The notes beneath the pieces are model-generated. The model ran no database searches. It was not told the origin of the DNA and was given only the letters and a program-made list of their open reading frames with translations. A DNA stretch of 11,700 bases from an uncultured Chlorobiales bacterium (GTDB lineage: Bacteria; Bacteroidota; Chlorobiia; Chlorobiales; Thermochlorobacteraceae). The first letter of the stretch is position 1. The number at the start of each line of letters is the position of its first letter. Positions 1 through 6,454 of the stretch are shown here, in pieces. Where the stretch lies: assembly GCA_937959145.1 (NCBI GenBank), contig CALGMC010000221.1, positions 1 through 11,700 of the forward strand, in the 5' to 3' direction. A program made the position numbers and the translations under genes.

Positions 1-1041
1 GGCGGAATTCGCTACGCGCCCGATGTAACGATTGACGAAGTCAAAGCCCTTGCCGCGTGGATGACGTGGAAATGTGCGATTTTGAACTTACCCTTCGGCG
101 GCGCAAAAGGTGCGGTGAAGTGCGACCCGTCCAAACTCTCGCGCGTTGAACTTGAAAAAATTACCCGTCGCTACACCGCAAACATGATGTCCGTTTTCGG
201 TCCCGATAAAGATATTCCCGCGCCCGATATGAACACCAACGACCAAGTAATGGCATGGATTATGGACACTTACTCCATGCATGTTCAGCGCACCGAAACT
301 GCCGTCGTTACGGGCAAGCCCCTCATTCTCGGCGGCTCGCTTGGACGAAAAGAAGCCACCGGACGCGGCGTCATGATTTGCACGCTTGCCGCGATGGAAC
401 GCTTGGGCATGAATCCACTCAACGCCGATGTTGTGGTGCAAGGCTTCGGCAATGTCGGTTCAATTTCCGCCAAACTGCTCTACGAACAAGGGTGTCGCAT
501 CGTCGGCATCAGCGATGTGAACGGCGGCTGGTATAATCCTAACGGCATCAATATCACCAAAGCCATTGAGCATGTCAACGAACATAAAACGCTCGACGAC
601 TTCAATGTCGGGGAGCGCGTTACCAATGCCGAACTTTTGGAACTCAAATGCGATGTGCTCGTGCCTGCGGCGAAAGAAGACCAAATCACTGTGCGCAACG
701 CCGATAAACTCAAATGCCGATTGATTGTCGAAGGTGCAAACGGACCCATGACCGCCGATGCAGAACCGATTGTTTTTGGACGCGGCATTCGCACCGTTCC
801 CGATATTTTAGCCAATGCGGGCGGCGTAACCGTCTCTTATTTTGAATGGGTGCAAGATAAGCAAGGCTATTTCTGGTCGCTTGAACGGGTTAATCGCCGT
901 TTAGAGCGCGCGATGAAAAGCTCTTTTGAAGCCGTTTGGGAAACGGCTATCCAGCATAACACGACCCTGCGCATCGGGGCTTACATCTTGGCGATTGATA
1001 AAGTCGCAAAAACCTTGAAATTACGCGGAATCTACGCCTAA
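1..1041 (+). CDS. gdhA: Glutamate dehydrogenase, 5'-truncated by the window edge
   Basis: This gene encodes a cytoplasmic Glu/Leu/Phe/Val-dehydrogenase family enzyme that interconverts glutamate with 2-oxoglutarate and ammonium using NAD(P)H. The reading frame is open from base 1, so the true start lies outside. 346 residues are visible; the family is usually about 410-420, so roughly 70 N-terminal residues are missing. Numbering from the first codon, MTWKCA (21-26) carries the substrate-binding lysine, PFGGAKG (31-37) the catalytic lysine K36, and DIPAPD (71-76) the catalytic aspartate D76. GFGNVG (148-153) is the Rossmann dinucleotide loop, with ISD (170-172) at the end of the second strand. 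EGANGP (244-249) and DILANAGGV (268-276) are further family signatures. NAD versus NADP preference cannot be settled by eye. The downstream gap carries a sigma-54-type promoter, so nitrogen-linked control of the neighbourhood is possible, but that is inference. The family call is secure; the symbol is conventional. Confidence 0.95.
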   Translation, partial: GGIRYAPDVTIDEVKALAAWMTWKCAILNLPFGGAKGAVKCDPSKLSRVELEKITRRYTANMMSVFGPDKDIPAPDMNTNDQVMAWIMDTYSMHVQRTETAVVTGKPLILGGSLGRKEATGRGVMICTLAAMERLGMNPLNADVVVQGFGNVGSISAKLLYEQGCRIVGISDVNGGWYNPNGINITKAIEHVNEHKTLDDFNVGERVTNAELLELKCDVLVPAAKEDQITVRNADKLKCRLIVEGANGPMTADAEPIVFGRGIRTVPDILANAGGVTVSYFEWVQDKQGYFWSLERVNRRLERAMKSSFEAVWETAIQHNTTLRIGAYILAIDKVAKTLKLRGIYA

Positions 1042-1051
1042 TTTCCTTTTA

Positions 1052-1099
1052 ATTACGCAAAGTAATTTCCAAAGGTAATCGCTTATTACGATTCGTAAT
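1052..1099. promoter_or_regulatory. Phased array of ATTAC-N5-GTAAT dyads, candidate activator-binding (enhancer) sites
   Basis: Two perfect 15-bp dyads of the form ATTAC-N5-GTAAT lie at 1052-1066 and 1085-1099, centred 33 bp apart, close to three helical turns. A third copy with one mismatch (ATTTC-N5-GTAAT) lies at 1065-1079. The array sits about 85-120 bp upstream of the transcription start predicted from the sigma-54 promoter at 1152-1167. That is the usual distance for upstream activating sequences of sigma-54 enhancer-binding proteins. I do not recognise the motif as that of a named regulator. The first dyad could alternatively form a weak A/T-rich hairpin behind the dehydrogenase gene, but it lacks a convincing T-tract. 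Confidence 0.55.
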
Positions 1100-1151
1100 T
1101 ATCTCTTTAAGGTAGTTAGGGTATTTTTAATGAAAGCGCGAAAATCAAGTT

Positions 1152-1167
1152 TGGCACGGGACTTGCT
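1152..1167 (+). promoter_or_regulatory. Sigma-54 (-24/-12) promoter
   Basis: The sequence reads TGGCACG, four bases, then TTGCT. This matches the RpoN consensus TGGCACG-N4-TTGCW at every defined position, with the GG (1153-1154) and GC (1165-1166) doublets separated by exactly 10 bp. Transcription would start near 1178. It points toward the ArsA-like gene, 213 nt away, but a terminator-like hairpin lies between them, so the immediate product may be a small RNA. Sigma-54 promoters need an ATP-driven activator, and a dyad array suited to that lies just upstream. Confidence 0.75.
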
Positions 1168-1177
1168 CTTATATTAG

Positions 1178-1265
1178 TCAGAAGATAACACAGCTTATCT
1201 TTGTGTTTTGTTTTGGGTGATGAGGGAAGGCTCGCTGGCACTCTGCTGGTGAGCCTTATTTATTT
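1178..1265 (+). ncRNA. Candidate sigma-54-dependent small RNA (about 88 nt) or attenuated leader
   Basis: The segment runs from the predicted start of the sigma-54 promoter to the end of a terminator-like hairpin. Its 5' part can form either of two mutually exclusive hairpins. One pairs AAGATAA (1182-1188) with TTATCTT (1195-1201). The other pairs AACACAG (1187-1193) with TTGTGTT (1201-1207), using one G-T pair. A G-rich stretch at 1213-1226 is left unpaired, a possible seed for base-pairing with targets, followed by the terminator. Green sulfur bacteria are reported to have a lineage-restricted RNA motif of two stem-loops plus terminator (Chlorobi-1); I cannot tell whether this is a member. 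The alternative reading is a regulated 5' leader of the ArsA-like gene. Confidence 0.45.
1227..1265 (+). terminator. Rho-independent terminator-like hairpin
   Basis: AAGGCTCGC (1227-1235) pairs with GTGAGCCTT (1249-1257), a 9-bp stem with one G-T pair. Inside it, GCA and TGC (1238-1240 and 1244-1246) can pair around a CTC loop. The stem is followed by ATTTATTT (1258-1265). The T-tract is interrupted by one A, so termination may be partial. It lies 126 nt before the next gene and only about 80 nt after the predicted start of the sigma-54 transcript. Confidence 0.6.
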
Positions 1266-1390
1266 CGAGTGATGAGAATTTCGATTGATTGGACATAGAA
1301 TTTGCCCAGAGATGCACGTAAGCACTTACTTCTCCACTAAAAAGTGTTACATTCCTTCAACACTATTTCACGCTTTTTAAGCACATTTCA
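1266..1390 (+). other. Leader region of the ArsA-like gene with two small inverted repeats
   Basis: No gene is seen here. GTAAG-CA-CTTAC lies at 1318-1329, and AGTGTT (1343-1348) pairs with AACACT (1359-1364) across a 10-nt loop. Either could be an operator or an RNA hairpin close to the start codon. I found no convincing -35/-10 pair and no Shine-Dalgarno sequence before the ATG at 1391. Confidence 0.35.
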
Positions 1391-2599
1391 ATGAACGATA
1401 AAAAACTTCGAATTATTTTCTTCACGGGCAAAGGCGGCGTTGGCAAAACAAGTTCAGCGGCGGCAACGGCGATTCGCTGCGCCGATACAGGCTTGCGCAC
1501 TGTGGTGATGTCGACCGACCCTGCCCACAGCCTTTCGGATTCGCTTGGTGTTCCCCTTTCCGCACAAGTTCAAACCGTTTTACCTAATCTTGATGCGGTT
1601 GAAATTGACCCCTACGTTGAACTCAACGAAAATTGGGGCGTGATTCGCGACTTTGTCGCTAGCCTTCTGATGCAACTTGGCGCAGATAGAACCATTGCCG
1701 CCGAACTTGCCTCGATTCCGGGCATGGCGGAGCTTTTCAGCCTGCTTCGCTTGCGCGACTTTTACGGCAAAGGCACTTACGACGTGGTGGTGGTCGATAT
1801 GGCACCGACGGGCGAGAGTTTACGGCTCTTATCGCTTCCCGAAGTGCTCGCGTGGCTGCTGAAAATTACACGCACGATTGAAAAATTTATTCTCGCCCCT
1901 GTGCTTCGCCCTGTCTCAAAAGTAACGCCCGGCTTAAACAAAATTGTTGCGCCTGAAAATGTGGTCGGCGTTTGGGATAGGTCGCTCGACCGCCTCAAAG
2001 ACATTCGCGAGATTTTAGACAAAAAGGCTCTCACTTCGGCGCGGCTCGTGATGAACCCTGAAAAAATGGTGATTGCCGAATCGCAACGCGCTCTGACCTA
2101 CCTCAGCCTTTACGGCATGCATGTCGACGCGGCAATTGTCAACAAGGTGATTCCTGACAACGCCAAAGAAGGGTTTATGGACGAGTGGTATGAATCGCAA
2201 CAAAAGTATTTATCGGCAATTGAAAACGATTTTTCACCGATGCCGATTTTCCGCGTGCCGCTCTTCAAAAGTGAGGTTACGGGCATTGACCGCCTGCGCG
2301 AACTTGGCTTGCGGCTTTACGGCGAGAGAAATCCTGCAGAACTATTCTATGATGAAAAGCCCGTCTCCATCCGTCAAGATGAAGACGGCTCAACTTTGCG
2401 CGTGAAGTTGCCCTTTGCACCTTCCGATAAAATTGAACTCTCGCGGCTCGGTGCTGTTCTGACGCTCTCCGTCGGCACGCGCACACGCGAAATCGTTCTG
2501 CCCGATTCGCTCGCGGGACTCACCCCAAAAGAGGCGGCAATGGTCGACGGCTATTTAGAAATCAAATTCGAGAAACCGATGGCGCAGGTGGAAGCGTAG
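1391..2599 (+). CDS. ArsA/Get3-family P-loop ATPase with HSP20-like C-terminal domain
   Basis: This is a SIMIBI-class ATPase of the ArsA (anion-transporting ATPase) family, 402 residues, with one ATPase unit instead of the two fused halves of classical ArsA. The deviant Walker A motif is GKGGVGKT (13-20). The switch I motif STDPAHS is at 41-47, and DMAPTGESLRLL (136-147) is the conserved switch II/Walker B region. Residues about 324-394 look like the small beta-sandwich HSP20-like domain found at the C-terminus of many bacterial ArsA homologues. The only cysteine I find is C29. The arsenite-binding cysteine triad of ArsA and the CxxC zinc motif of Get3 are both absent, and no arsenic-resistance genes are nearby. 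A role in arsenite export is therefore unlikely. A targeting or chaperone-like role is possible but unproven. The start has no Shine-Dalgarno but the motif spacing fits the ATG. The gene ends convergently with hicB, 30 bp away, with no clear terminator. Confidence 0.88.
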   Translation: MNDKKLRIIFFTGKGGVGKTSSAAATAIRCADTGLRTVVMSTDPAHSLSDSLGVPLSAQVQTVLPNLDAVEIDPYVELNENWGVIRDFVASLLMQLGADRTIAAELASIPGMAELFSLLRLRDFYGKGTYDVVVVDMAPTGESLRLLSLPEVLAWLLKITRTIEKFILAPVLRPVSKVTPGLNKIVAPENVVGVWDRSLDRLKDIREILDKKALTSARLVMNPEKMVIAESQRALTYLSLYGMHVDAAIVNKVIPDNAKEGFMDEWYESQQKYLSAIENDFSPMPIFRVPLFKSEVTGIDRLRELGLRLYGERNPAELFYDEKPVSIRQDEDGSTLRVKLPFAPSDKIELSRLGAVLTLSVGTRTREIVLPDSLAGLTPKEAAMVDGYLEIKFEKPMAQVEA

Positions 2600-2629
2600 C
2601 GGCTGACTACATAGCGGGGAATACGCCAT

Positions 2630-2950
2630 TCAAACCGATTTTTCCAACTGCTCTACAAGCCAAGCGTTTAGGCTCTTGCCCTCTTCGGCGGCTTTGAGAT
2701 GCAGTCGGCGGTGGAGGCGCGGCGAAACGCGCAGAACGAACTTCCCCGAAAACGGTTTCTCAGGGGATTCGCCTCTGGACTTGCAGAAATCCAAGTAATC
2801 ATCAATCGATTCACGAAAAGCGCGTTCAATTTCGTCGACGCTCTTGCCTTGAAAGGTGATTACGTCGTTCAAGTCAAGCACTTCGCCGTGAAAAATTTTG
2901 GCGTCGCCATCATACTCGACGCGCCCCGTATAGCCTTTATAGTTGAGCAT
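2630..2950 (-). CDS. hicB: HicB-family antitoxin
   Basis: This is the antitoxin of a type II HicAB module, 106 residues, within the normal size range. Residues 1-65 form the partially degraded RNase-H-like fold that neutralises HicA, starting with the typical LNYKGYTGRVEYD and the FHGEVLDLND segment. Residues about 69-104 read as a ribbon-helix-helix DNA-binding domain (GKFVLRVSPRLHRRLHLKAA, then SLNAWLVEQLE). In the family this domain binds the operon's own promoter. The gene follows hicA on the minus strand after 23 bp, in the toxin-first order usual for HicAB, and is presumably co-transcribed with it. It has no recognisable Shine-Dalgarno. The inverted repeat just upstream of hicA is a candidate binding site. 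Confidence 0.92.
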   Translation of the reverse strand: MLNYKGYTGRVEYDGDAKIFHGEVLDLNDVITFQGKSVDEIERAFRESIDDYLDFCKSRGESPEKPFSGKFVLRVSPRLHRRLHLKAAEEGKSLNAWLVEQLEKSV

Positions 2951-2973
2951 ATTTCAAAGTGAAAATGTTATGT

Positions 2974-3246
2974 CTACACCGAAACTCCCGCTCCCGTCAA
3001 AAAACGCCGTACCGATTTTAATGCGCCCCTATCTGTTTCTTTTTGAGGGTGCGGACGGTGGAAAATTGCCTTTCGGTTGTTAAGAGCAACTCGGACACGA
3101 GAGCCACTTCCCTCTGTAACATCAGCCCCAAGCGCAATGAAAAGCTTTTCAATACTTTTCCACTCTACGTCAGCGCGAACAGGCTCCTCGAAAATAAGTT
3201 CAAGCGTTTTCCGATTCTTGGAATTAAGATTTTTTAGAACAGACAT
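2974..3246 (-). CDS. hicA: HicA-family mRNA interferase toxin
   Basis: This is the toxin of the HicAB pair, a small dsRBD-like mRNA interferase of 90 residues from the ATG at 3246. It belongs to the HicA subfamily with GSGSRV (46-51) where classical members have GSH. The conserved histidines are in FHRPHP (62-67), and the C-terminal helix GALKSVRRFL follows. That helix and the FHRPHP block are typical of this subfamily, so the protein looks intact. A TTG at 3255 in the same frame would add three residues. The ATG is preferred because the homologous region begins with the NSKNRKTLE helix directly after it, and because the TTG falls inside the upstream inverted repeat. The toxin gene is first in the operon and its ribosome-binding region abuts that repeat, which suggests control at transcription or translation initiation. 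The pair sits between two housekeeping genes in the opposite orientation, as expected of a mobile module. Confidence 0.88.
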   Translation of the reverse strand: MSVLKNLNSKNRKTLELIFEEPVRADVEWKSIEKLFIALGADVTEGSGSRVRVALNNRKAIFHRPHPQKETDRGALKSVRRFLTGAGVSV

Positions 3247-3250
3247 TTTC

Positions 3251-3300
3251 CACAATGTTTGTGTTAGTCTCTCCGGCTACTTCGGAGATGAAACATTGTG
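3251..3300. promoter_or_regulatory. Inverted-repeat operator or RNA hairpin at the hicA start
   Basis: CACAATGTTT (3251-3260) and AAACATTGTG (3291-3300) are perfect 10-bp inverted repeats enclosing a second stem, TCTCCG (3270-3275) with CGGAGA (3283-3288), around the loop GCTACTT (3276-3282). The outer arm begins 4 bp before the hicA ATG. In addition, TTGTGTTAG occurs as a direct repeat at 3259-3267 and 3296-3304. HicB antitoxins bind inverted repeats in their own promoters, so an operator role is likely. The structure could also hide the toxin ribosome-binding site in the mRNA. Confidence 0.6.
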
Positions 3301-3311
3301 TTAGAATAACG

Positions 3312-3330
3312 CCGCAGAAGTAGCCTGCGG
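3312..3330. repeat. Second hairpin, with a loop complementary to the hairpin at 3270-3288
   Basis: CCGCAG (3312-3317) pairs with CTGCGG (3325-3330) around the 7-nt loop AAGTAGC (3318-3324). This loop is the exact reverse complement of the 7-nt loop GCTACTT of the neighbouring hairpin, while the two stems differ in sequence. In RNA from either strand the two could form a kissing-loop complex. In DNA they give a spaced inverted repeat, GGCTACTTC (3275-3283) with GAAGTAGCC (3317-3325). Confidence 0.55.
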
Positions 3331-3358
3331 GATGTTGTTGATGTTGTTGATTGTTGTC
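3331..3358. repeat. Short GATGTTGTT tandem tract
   Basis: GATGTTGTT is present twice in a row (3331-3348), followed by a degenerate third copy. It lies in the presumed promoter/leader of hicA, where it would read as an unstructured A/C-rich leader on the minus strand. Too short to call functional; slippage could vary its length. Confidence 0.45.
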
Positions 3359-3360
3359 AA

Positions 3361-3392
3361 TGATACTAAAATGCAGTATCAATTTTATTTTT
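3361..3392 (+). terminator. A/T-rich hairpin with T-tract, possible plus-strand terminator
   Basis: TGATACT (3361-3367) pairs with AGTATCA (3375-3381) around a 7-nt loop and is followed by AATTTTATTTTT (3381-3392). Read on the plus strand this resembles a weak intrinsic terminator, which could end an antisense transcript crossing the hicA start or insulate lepA. Read on the minus strand it lies just upstream of a TTGACA (3360 to 3355) and might be an operator. Confidence 0.35.
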
Positions 3393-3527
3393 CCAAATTT
3401 CATAACCAAAAATTCAAGTCTCTATTTGTCTAAACGAACTTGAAACCGTATATCTTGAAAAGTGATTTTGTATATTCGCCTCCTCTTTATCAAACTTGTT
3501 TTACTCTGACTTATTCATCTCTGAACT
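3393..3527 (+). promoter_or_regulatory. lepA upstream region, promoter not resolved
   Basis: The region is A/T-rich. It contains TTCAAGT (3413-3419) and ACTTGAA (3438-3444), a 7-bp inverted repeat with an 18-nt spacer, and a -10-like TATATT at 3471-3476. No -35 box stands at a normal distance from it. A promoter for lepA, and through it for the restriction-modification genes, must lie about here. There is no Shine-Dalgarno before the lepA ATG. Confidence 0.3.
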
Positions 3528-5372
3528 ATGCAAAGCGCATCACTCGCACCGACGACCAAAGCAGGACTTTCACTGCAAGAGCGAATTCGAAATTTTTGCA
3601 TCATCGCACACATTGACCATGGCAAATCGACGCTTGCCGATAGGCTGATTGAAGCCACCAAAACCGTTTCAGAGCGCGAAATGATGAATCAACTCTTGGA
3701 CGATATGGATTTGGAACGCGAGCGCGGTATTACGATTAAATCTCACGCGATTCAAATGCGCTACGCCGCGAAAAACGGCATGCCCTATATCTTGAATTTG
3801 ATTGATACACCTGGACACGTCGATTTCACCTACGAAGTCTCGCGCTCGCTTGCCGCGTGTGAAGGCGCGATTCTCGTTGTCGATGCCGCACAAGGCGTCG
3901 AGGCGCAAACGATTGCCAACCTTTATCTCGCCATCGAGGCTGGTCTGGAGATTGTCCCCGTTATCAACAAAATTGATTTGCCTTCCGCCGACATTCCGAA
4001 GGTCAAACAGCAAATCATCGACCTCATTGGCGCAAAAGATGAAGAAATCATTTTAGCCTCCGCCAAAGCAGGCATTGGGATTGAAGATATTTTGGAAGCC
4101 GTTGTCGCGCGTATTCCTGCGCCGCCTGCCAATGTGGATAAACCCTTGCGCGCGCTCATCTTTGATTCCGTTTTTGATGCTTATCGTGGTGCAGTTGCTT
4201 ACATCAGAGTCGTTGATGGCATGCTTAAAACGGGCGATAACGTACGCTTTTTTGCAAATGGCAAAGTGTTTCGCGCCGAAGAAATCGGCACGCTTGGCAT
4301 GACAAAACAGCCCGCGCCGATTTTAGAAACAGGTAACGTCGGCTATTTGATTTGCTCGATTAAAGACGTCAAAGACACCAAAGTCGGCGACACCGTTACG
4401 ACGGCGGAAAACGGCGCATCCGAGCCGCTTCCCGGATACAAGGAAGTTAAACCGATGGTGTATAGCGGTATCTATCCCGTCAATTCGGAAGACTTTGAAG
4501 AAATGCGCGAATCGCTCGATAAACTCGCGCTCAACGATTCAGCCCTCGTCTATACGCCTGAAAGTTCCGTCGCGCTGGGTTTCGGATTTCGTTGCGGCTT
4601 TCTGGGACTCTTACACATGGAAATTGTTCAAGAGCGATTAGAACGCGAATACAACATGAACATCATTACCACGATGCCGAGCGTGGAATATCTCGTCCAC
4701 ACAACCGATGGCGAAGTGCTCAAAGTCGATAACCCTGCGAAAATGCCCGATGCAGGGAAAATCGCAAAAGTCGAAGAGCCGTATATCAAAGCCTCTATTA
4801 TCACCACGACGGAATACATCGGCAACATTATGAAACTTGCCATTGACCGACGTGGCGAATACAAAGACACGAAGTATCTCGACACCACGCGCGCCGAACT
4901 CACCTTCGAGTTTCCGCTTTCCGAAATCATTTTCGATTTCTACGATAAACTCAAATCAGTTTCAAAAGGCTATGCGTCGCTCGATTACGACTACATCGGC
5001 TATCGCGAATCTGACCTCGCGAAACTCGATATGCTCTTGAACGGCGAACCTGTCGACGCGCTCTCCATCATTGTGCATAAATCAAAAGCATATGAATGGG
5101 GCAGGAAGGTTGCGGGAAAATTGAAAGAGATTATTCCGCGACAGATGTTTGAAGTCGCCATTCAAGCCGCAATTGGTAGCCGTGTGATTGCCCGCGAAAC
5201 CATTGGCGCAATGCGTAAGAATGTGCTTGCCAAATGCTACGGCGGCGACATTTCACGCAAGCGCAAACTCATTGAAAAGCAAAAAGAAGGCAAAAAACGC
5301 ATGAAGCAAGTCGGCAGAGTCGAAGTGCCGCAAGAAGCCTTCCTCGCTGTGTTGAGCATTGATGAAGACTAA
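3528..5372 (+). CDS. lepA: Elongation factor 4 (LepA), ribosome-associated GTPase
   Basis: LepA is a translational GTPase related to EF-G that acts on the ribosome during initiation/elongation and under stress. The protein is 614 residues, close to the family's usual 600, with a short extra N-terminus. The GTPase domain is complete: AHIDHGKST (27-35, G1), the switch I region RERGITIKS (64-72), DTPGH (93-97, G3), NKID (147-150, G4) and SAK (178-180, G5). The unique C-terminal domain ends with the family signature GGDISRKRKL, then KQKEGKKRMK. No defect is visible. In many bacteria lepA is followed directly by lepB, but here the next four genes are a restriction-modification set, and the first begins 5 nt after the lepA stop. 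lepA is the first gene of this run, so its promoter probably serves the genes downstream. Confidence 0.97.
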   Translation: MQSASLAPTTKAGLSLQERIRNFCIIAHIDHGKSTLADRLIEATKTVSEREMMNQLLDDMDLERERGITIKSHAIQMRYAAKNGMPYILNLIDTPGHVDFTYEVSRSLAACEGAILVVDAAQGVEAQTIANLYLAIEAGLEIVPVINKIDLPSADIPKVKQQIIDLIGAKDEEIILASAKAGIGIEDILEAVVARIPAPPANVDKPLRALIFDSVFDAYRGAVAYIRVVDGMLKTGDNVRFFANGKVFRAEEIGTLGMTKQPAPILETGNVGYLICSIKDVKDTKVGDTVTTAENGASEPLPGYKEVKPMVYSGIYPVNSEDFEEMRESLDKLALNDSALVYTPESSVALGFGFRCGFLGLLHMEIVQERLEREYNMNIITTMPSVEYLVHTTDGEVLKVDNPAKMPDAGKIAKVEEPYIKASIITTTEYIGNIMKLAIDRRGEYKDTKYLDTTRAELTFEFPLSEIIFDFYDKLKSVSKGYASLDYDYIGYRESDLAKLDMLLNGEPVDALSIIVHKSKAYEWGRKVAGKLKEIIPRQMFEVAIQAAIGSRVIARETIGAMRKNVLAKCYGGDISRKRKLIEKQKEGKKRMKQVGRVEVPQEAFLAVLSIDED

Positions 5373-5377
5373 CGCCG

Positions 5378-6454
5378 ATGTTGTTTGAGCAATATCAATA
5401 TGATGTCTTTCGATTCCCCCAACCGCAGTATTTAGGTGCAAAGTATCCTTTTCTCGATTGGATTGCGAAATTTATTCCGAACGGTATTGAACGAGCGATT
5501 GACGGCTTTGCTGGCTCTCAAAGCGTCGCATTTCTGTTCAAAAAATACGGGATTGAAGTTCTAACAAATGATTTCCTATTCTTCAATCACCAAATTGGGC
5601 TTGCGCTCATTGAGAACGGCCGTGAAACATTAGATAAAGCAGACATTGACTTGCTCCTGTGCGAAAATCCTGCTGCGGGAACGCAGATGCAAGAGTTATT
5701 CGCAGGCGTCTTTTTCGAGGAGCGCGAAGCACGCTTCTTGGATTCTTTTCGTGCGAATGTCGAGCAACTTGGTTCTATCTATAAAAAAGCCTTAGCCTTC
5801 GCGATTATGAATCGGAGTTTGACCCGAAAAGTGATTATGGGACACTTCGCACACAACAAAGCACTTGCATATGCCGCAAACCATGAGCGTGTCAAGCGTA
5901 ACCCGAGTATTGCTCGCCCTATAGCCAACATCTTCAAGTCGCTTGTTCCAGAATACAACCGTGCGGTTTTCGACAACGGAAAACATAATCGCAGTTTTAA
6001 TGCCAACATCTTGGACTTACTTCCCACCATTGACCACGCCGATTTAATCTACTTAGACCCGCCTTATACCGATAGCCATGCGGATTATCAAGCGTTTTAC
6101 CATCTGCCTGAAACCTTCACGCGCGCTTGGCGCGATAAAACATTCATTAACTCGACAAAACGATACACTCCACCGCTTTGGAGTGGCTTTGACAAAAAGA
6201 CCGAAGTGATTGACTCTTTCACAAAATTGTTTGAATCAGCTGTTCACATTCCGCATTGGTTAATCAGTTTCAATGACAGAAGTTACCCAAGTGTGGAAAC
6301 ATTAAGCCGTTTGATTGCTCGATATAAAGATGTTCAGATAGAGGCTAAACCATATGTCAGCAGTCGCGGTGGAAAGGGAAGCATTGCAGGAAGCCATGAA
6401 GTGCTGTTTGTCTGTAAAAATAAACCCAAATTCGCTTTGAATTTTCAACGCTGA
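5378..6454 (+). CDS. DNA adenine-N6 methyltransferase, D12 class (cassette M1)
   Basis: This is a Dam/D12-type (alpha-class) adenine methyltransferase, 358 residues, that would protect one strand of the recognition site using S-adenosylmethionine. The order of motifs fits the class. YLGAKYPF (19-26) is the N-terminal motif, and FAGSQSVA (44-51) is motif I for cofactor binding. A middle segment for target recognition follows, then IYLDPPYTDSHADYQAFYH (224-242), with the catalytic DPPY at 227-230. LISFNDRSYPS (295-305) is a late strand typical of the family. The ATG lies 5 nt after the lepA stop without a Shine-Dalgarno, so translation may depend on coupling. Its stop overlaps the start of the next gene in TGATG (6452-6456). 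Being first, the methylase is made before the nucleases. The target sequence cannot be read from the protein. Confidence 0.9.
   Translation: MLFEQYQYDVFRFPQPQYLGAKYPFLDWIAKFIPNGIERAIDGFAGSQSVAFLFKKYGIEVLTNDFLFFNHQIGLALIENGRETLDKADIDLLLCENPAAGTQMQELFAGVFFEEREARFLDSFRANVEQLGSIYKKALAFAIMNRSLTRKVIMGHFAHNKALAYAANHERVKRNPSIARPIANIFKSLVPEYNRAVFDNGKHNRSFNANILDLLPTIDHADLIYLDPPYTDSHADYQAFYHLPETFTRAWRDKTFINSTKRYTPPLWSGFDKKTEVIDSFTKLFESAVHIPHWLISFNDRSYPSVETLSRLIARYKDVQIEAKPYVSSRGGKGSIAGSHEVLFVCKNKPKFALNFQR

Noticed and set aside
88..815. Long open frames on the minus strand inside the dehydrogenase gene.
   Set aside because: They are antisense shadows of a strongly conserved gene, with no recognisable protein features.
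1220..1252. A 10-codon frame (ATG to TGA) encoding MREGSLALCW, overlapping the terminator hairpin, possible leader peptide.
   Set aside because: There is no ribosome-binding site, no run of a regulatory amino acid and no gene of matching biosynthesis downstream. A frame this short is expected by chance.
1217..1276. GTGATGAG occurs twice (1217-1224 and 1269-1276) and resembles a C box of C/D RNAs.
   Set aside because: The host is a bacterium, no matching D boxes are present, and 8-bp repeats at this distance are weak evidence.
3253..3255. TTG as the hicA start codon, giving a 93-residue protein.
   Set aside because: It lies inside the inverted repeat. The ATG three codons later gives the normal family N-terminus.
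3338..3360. TTGACA on the minus strand (3360 to 3355) as the -35 box of a hicA promoter.
   Set aside because: The best -10 at 17-bp spacing matches only three of six positions, so I do not call it a promoter.
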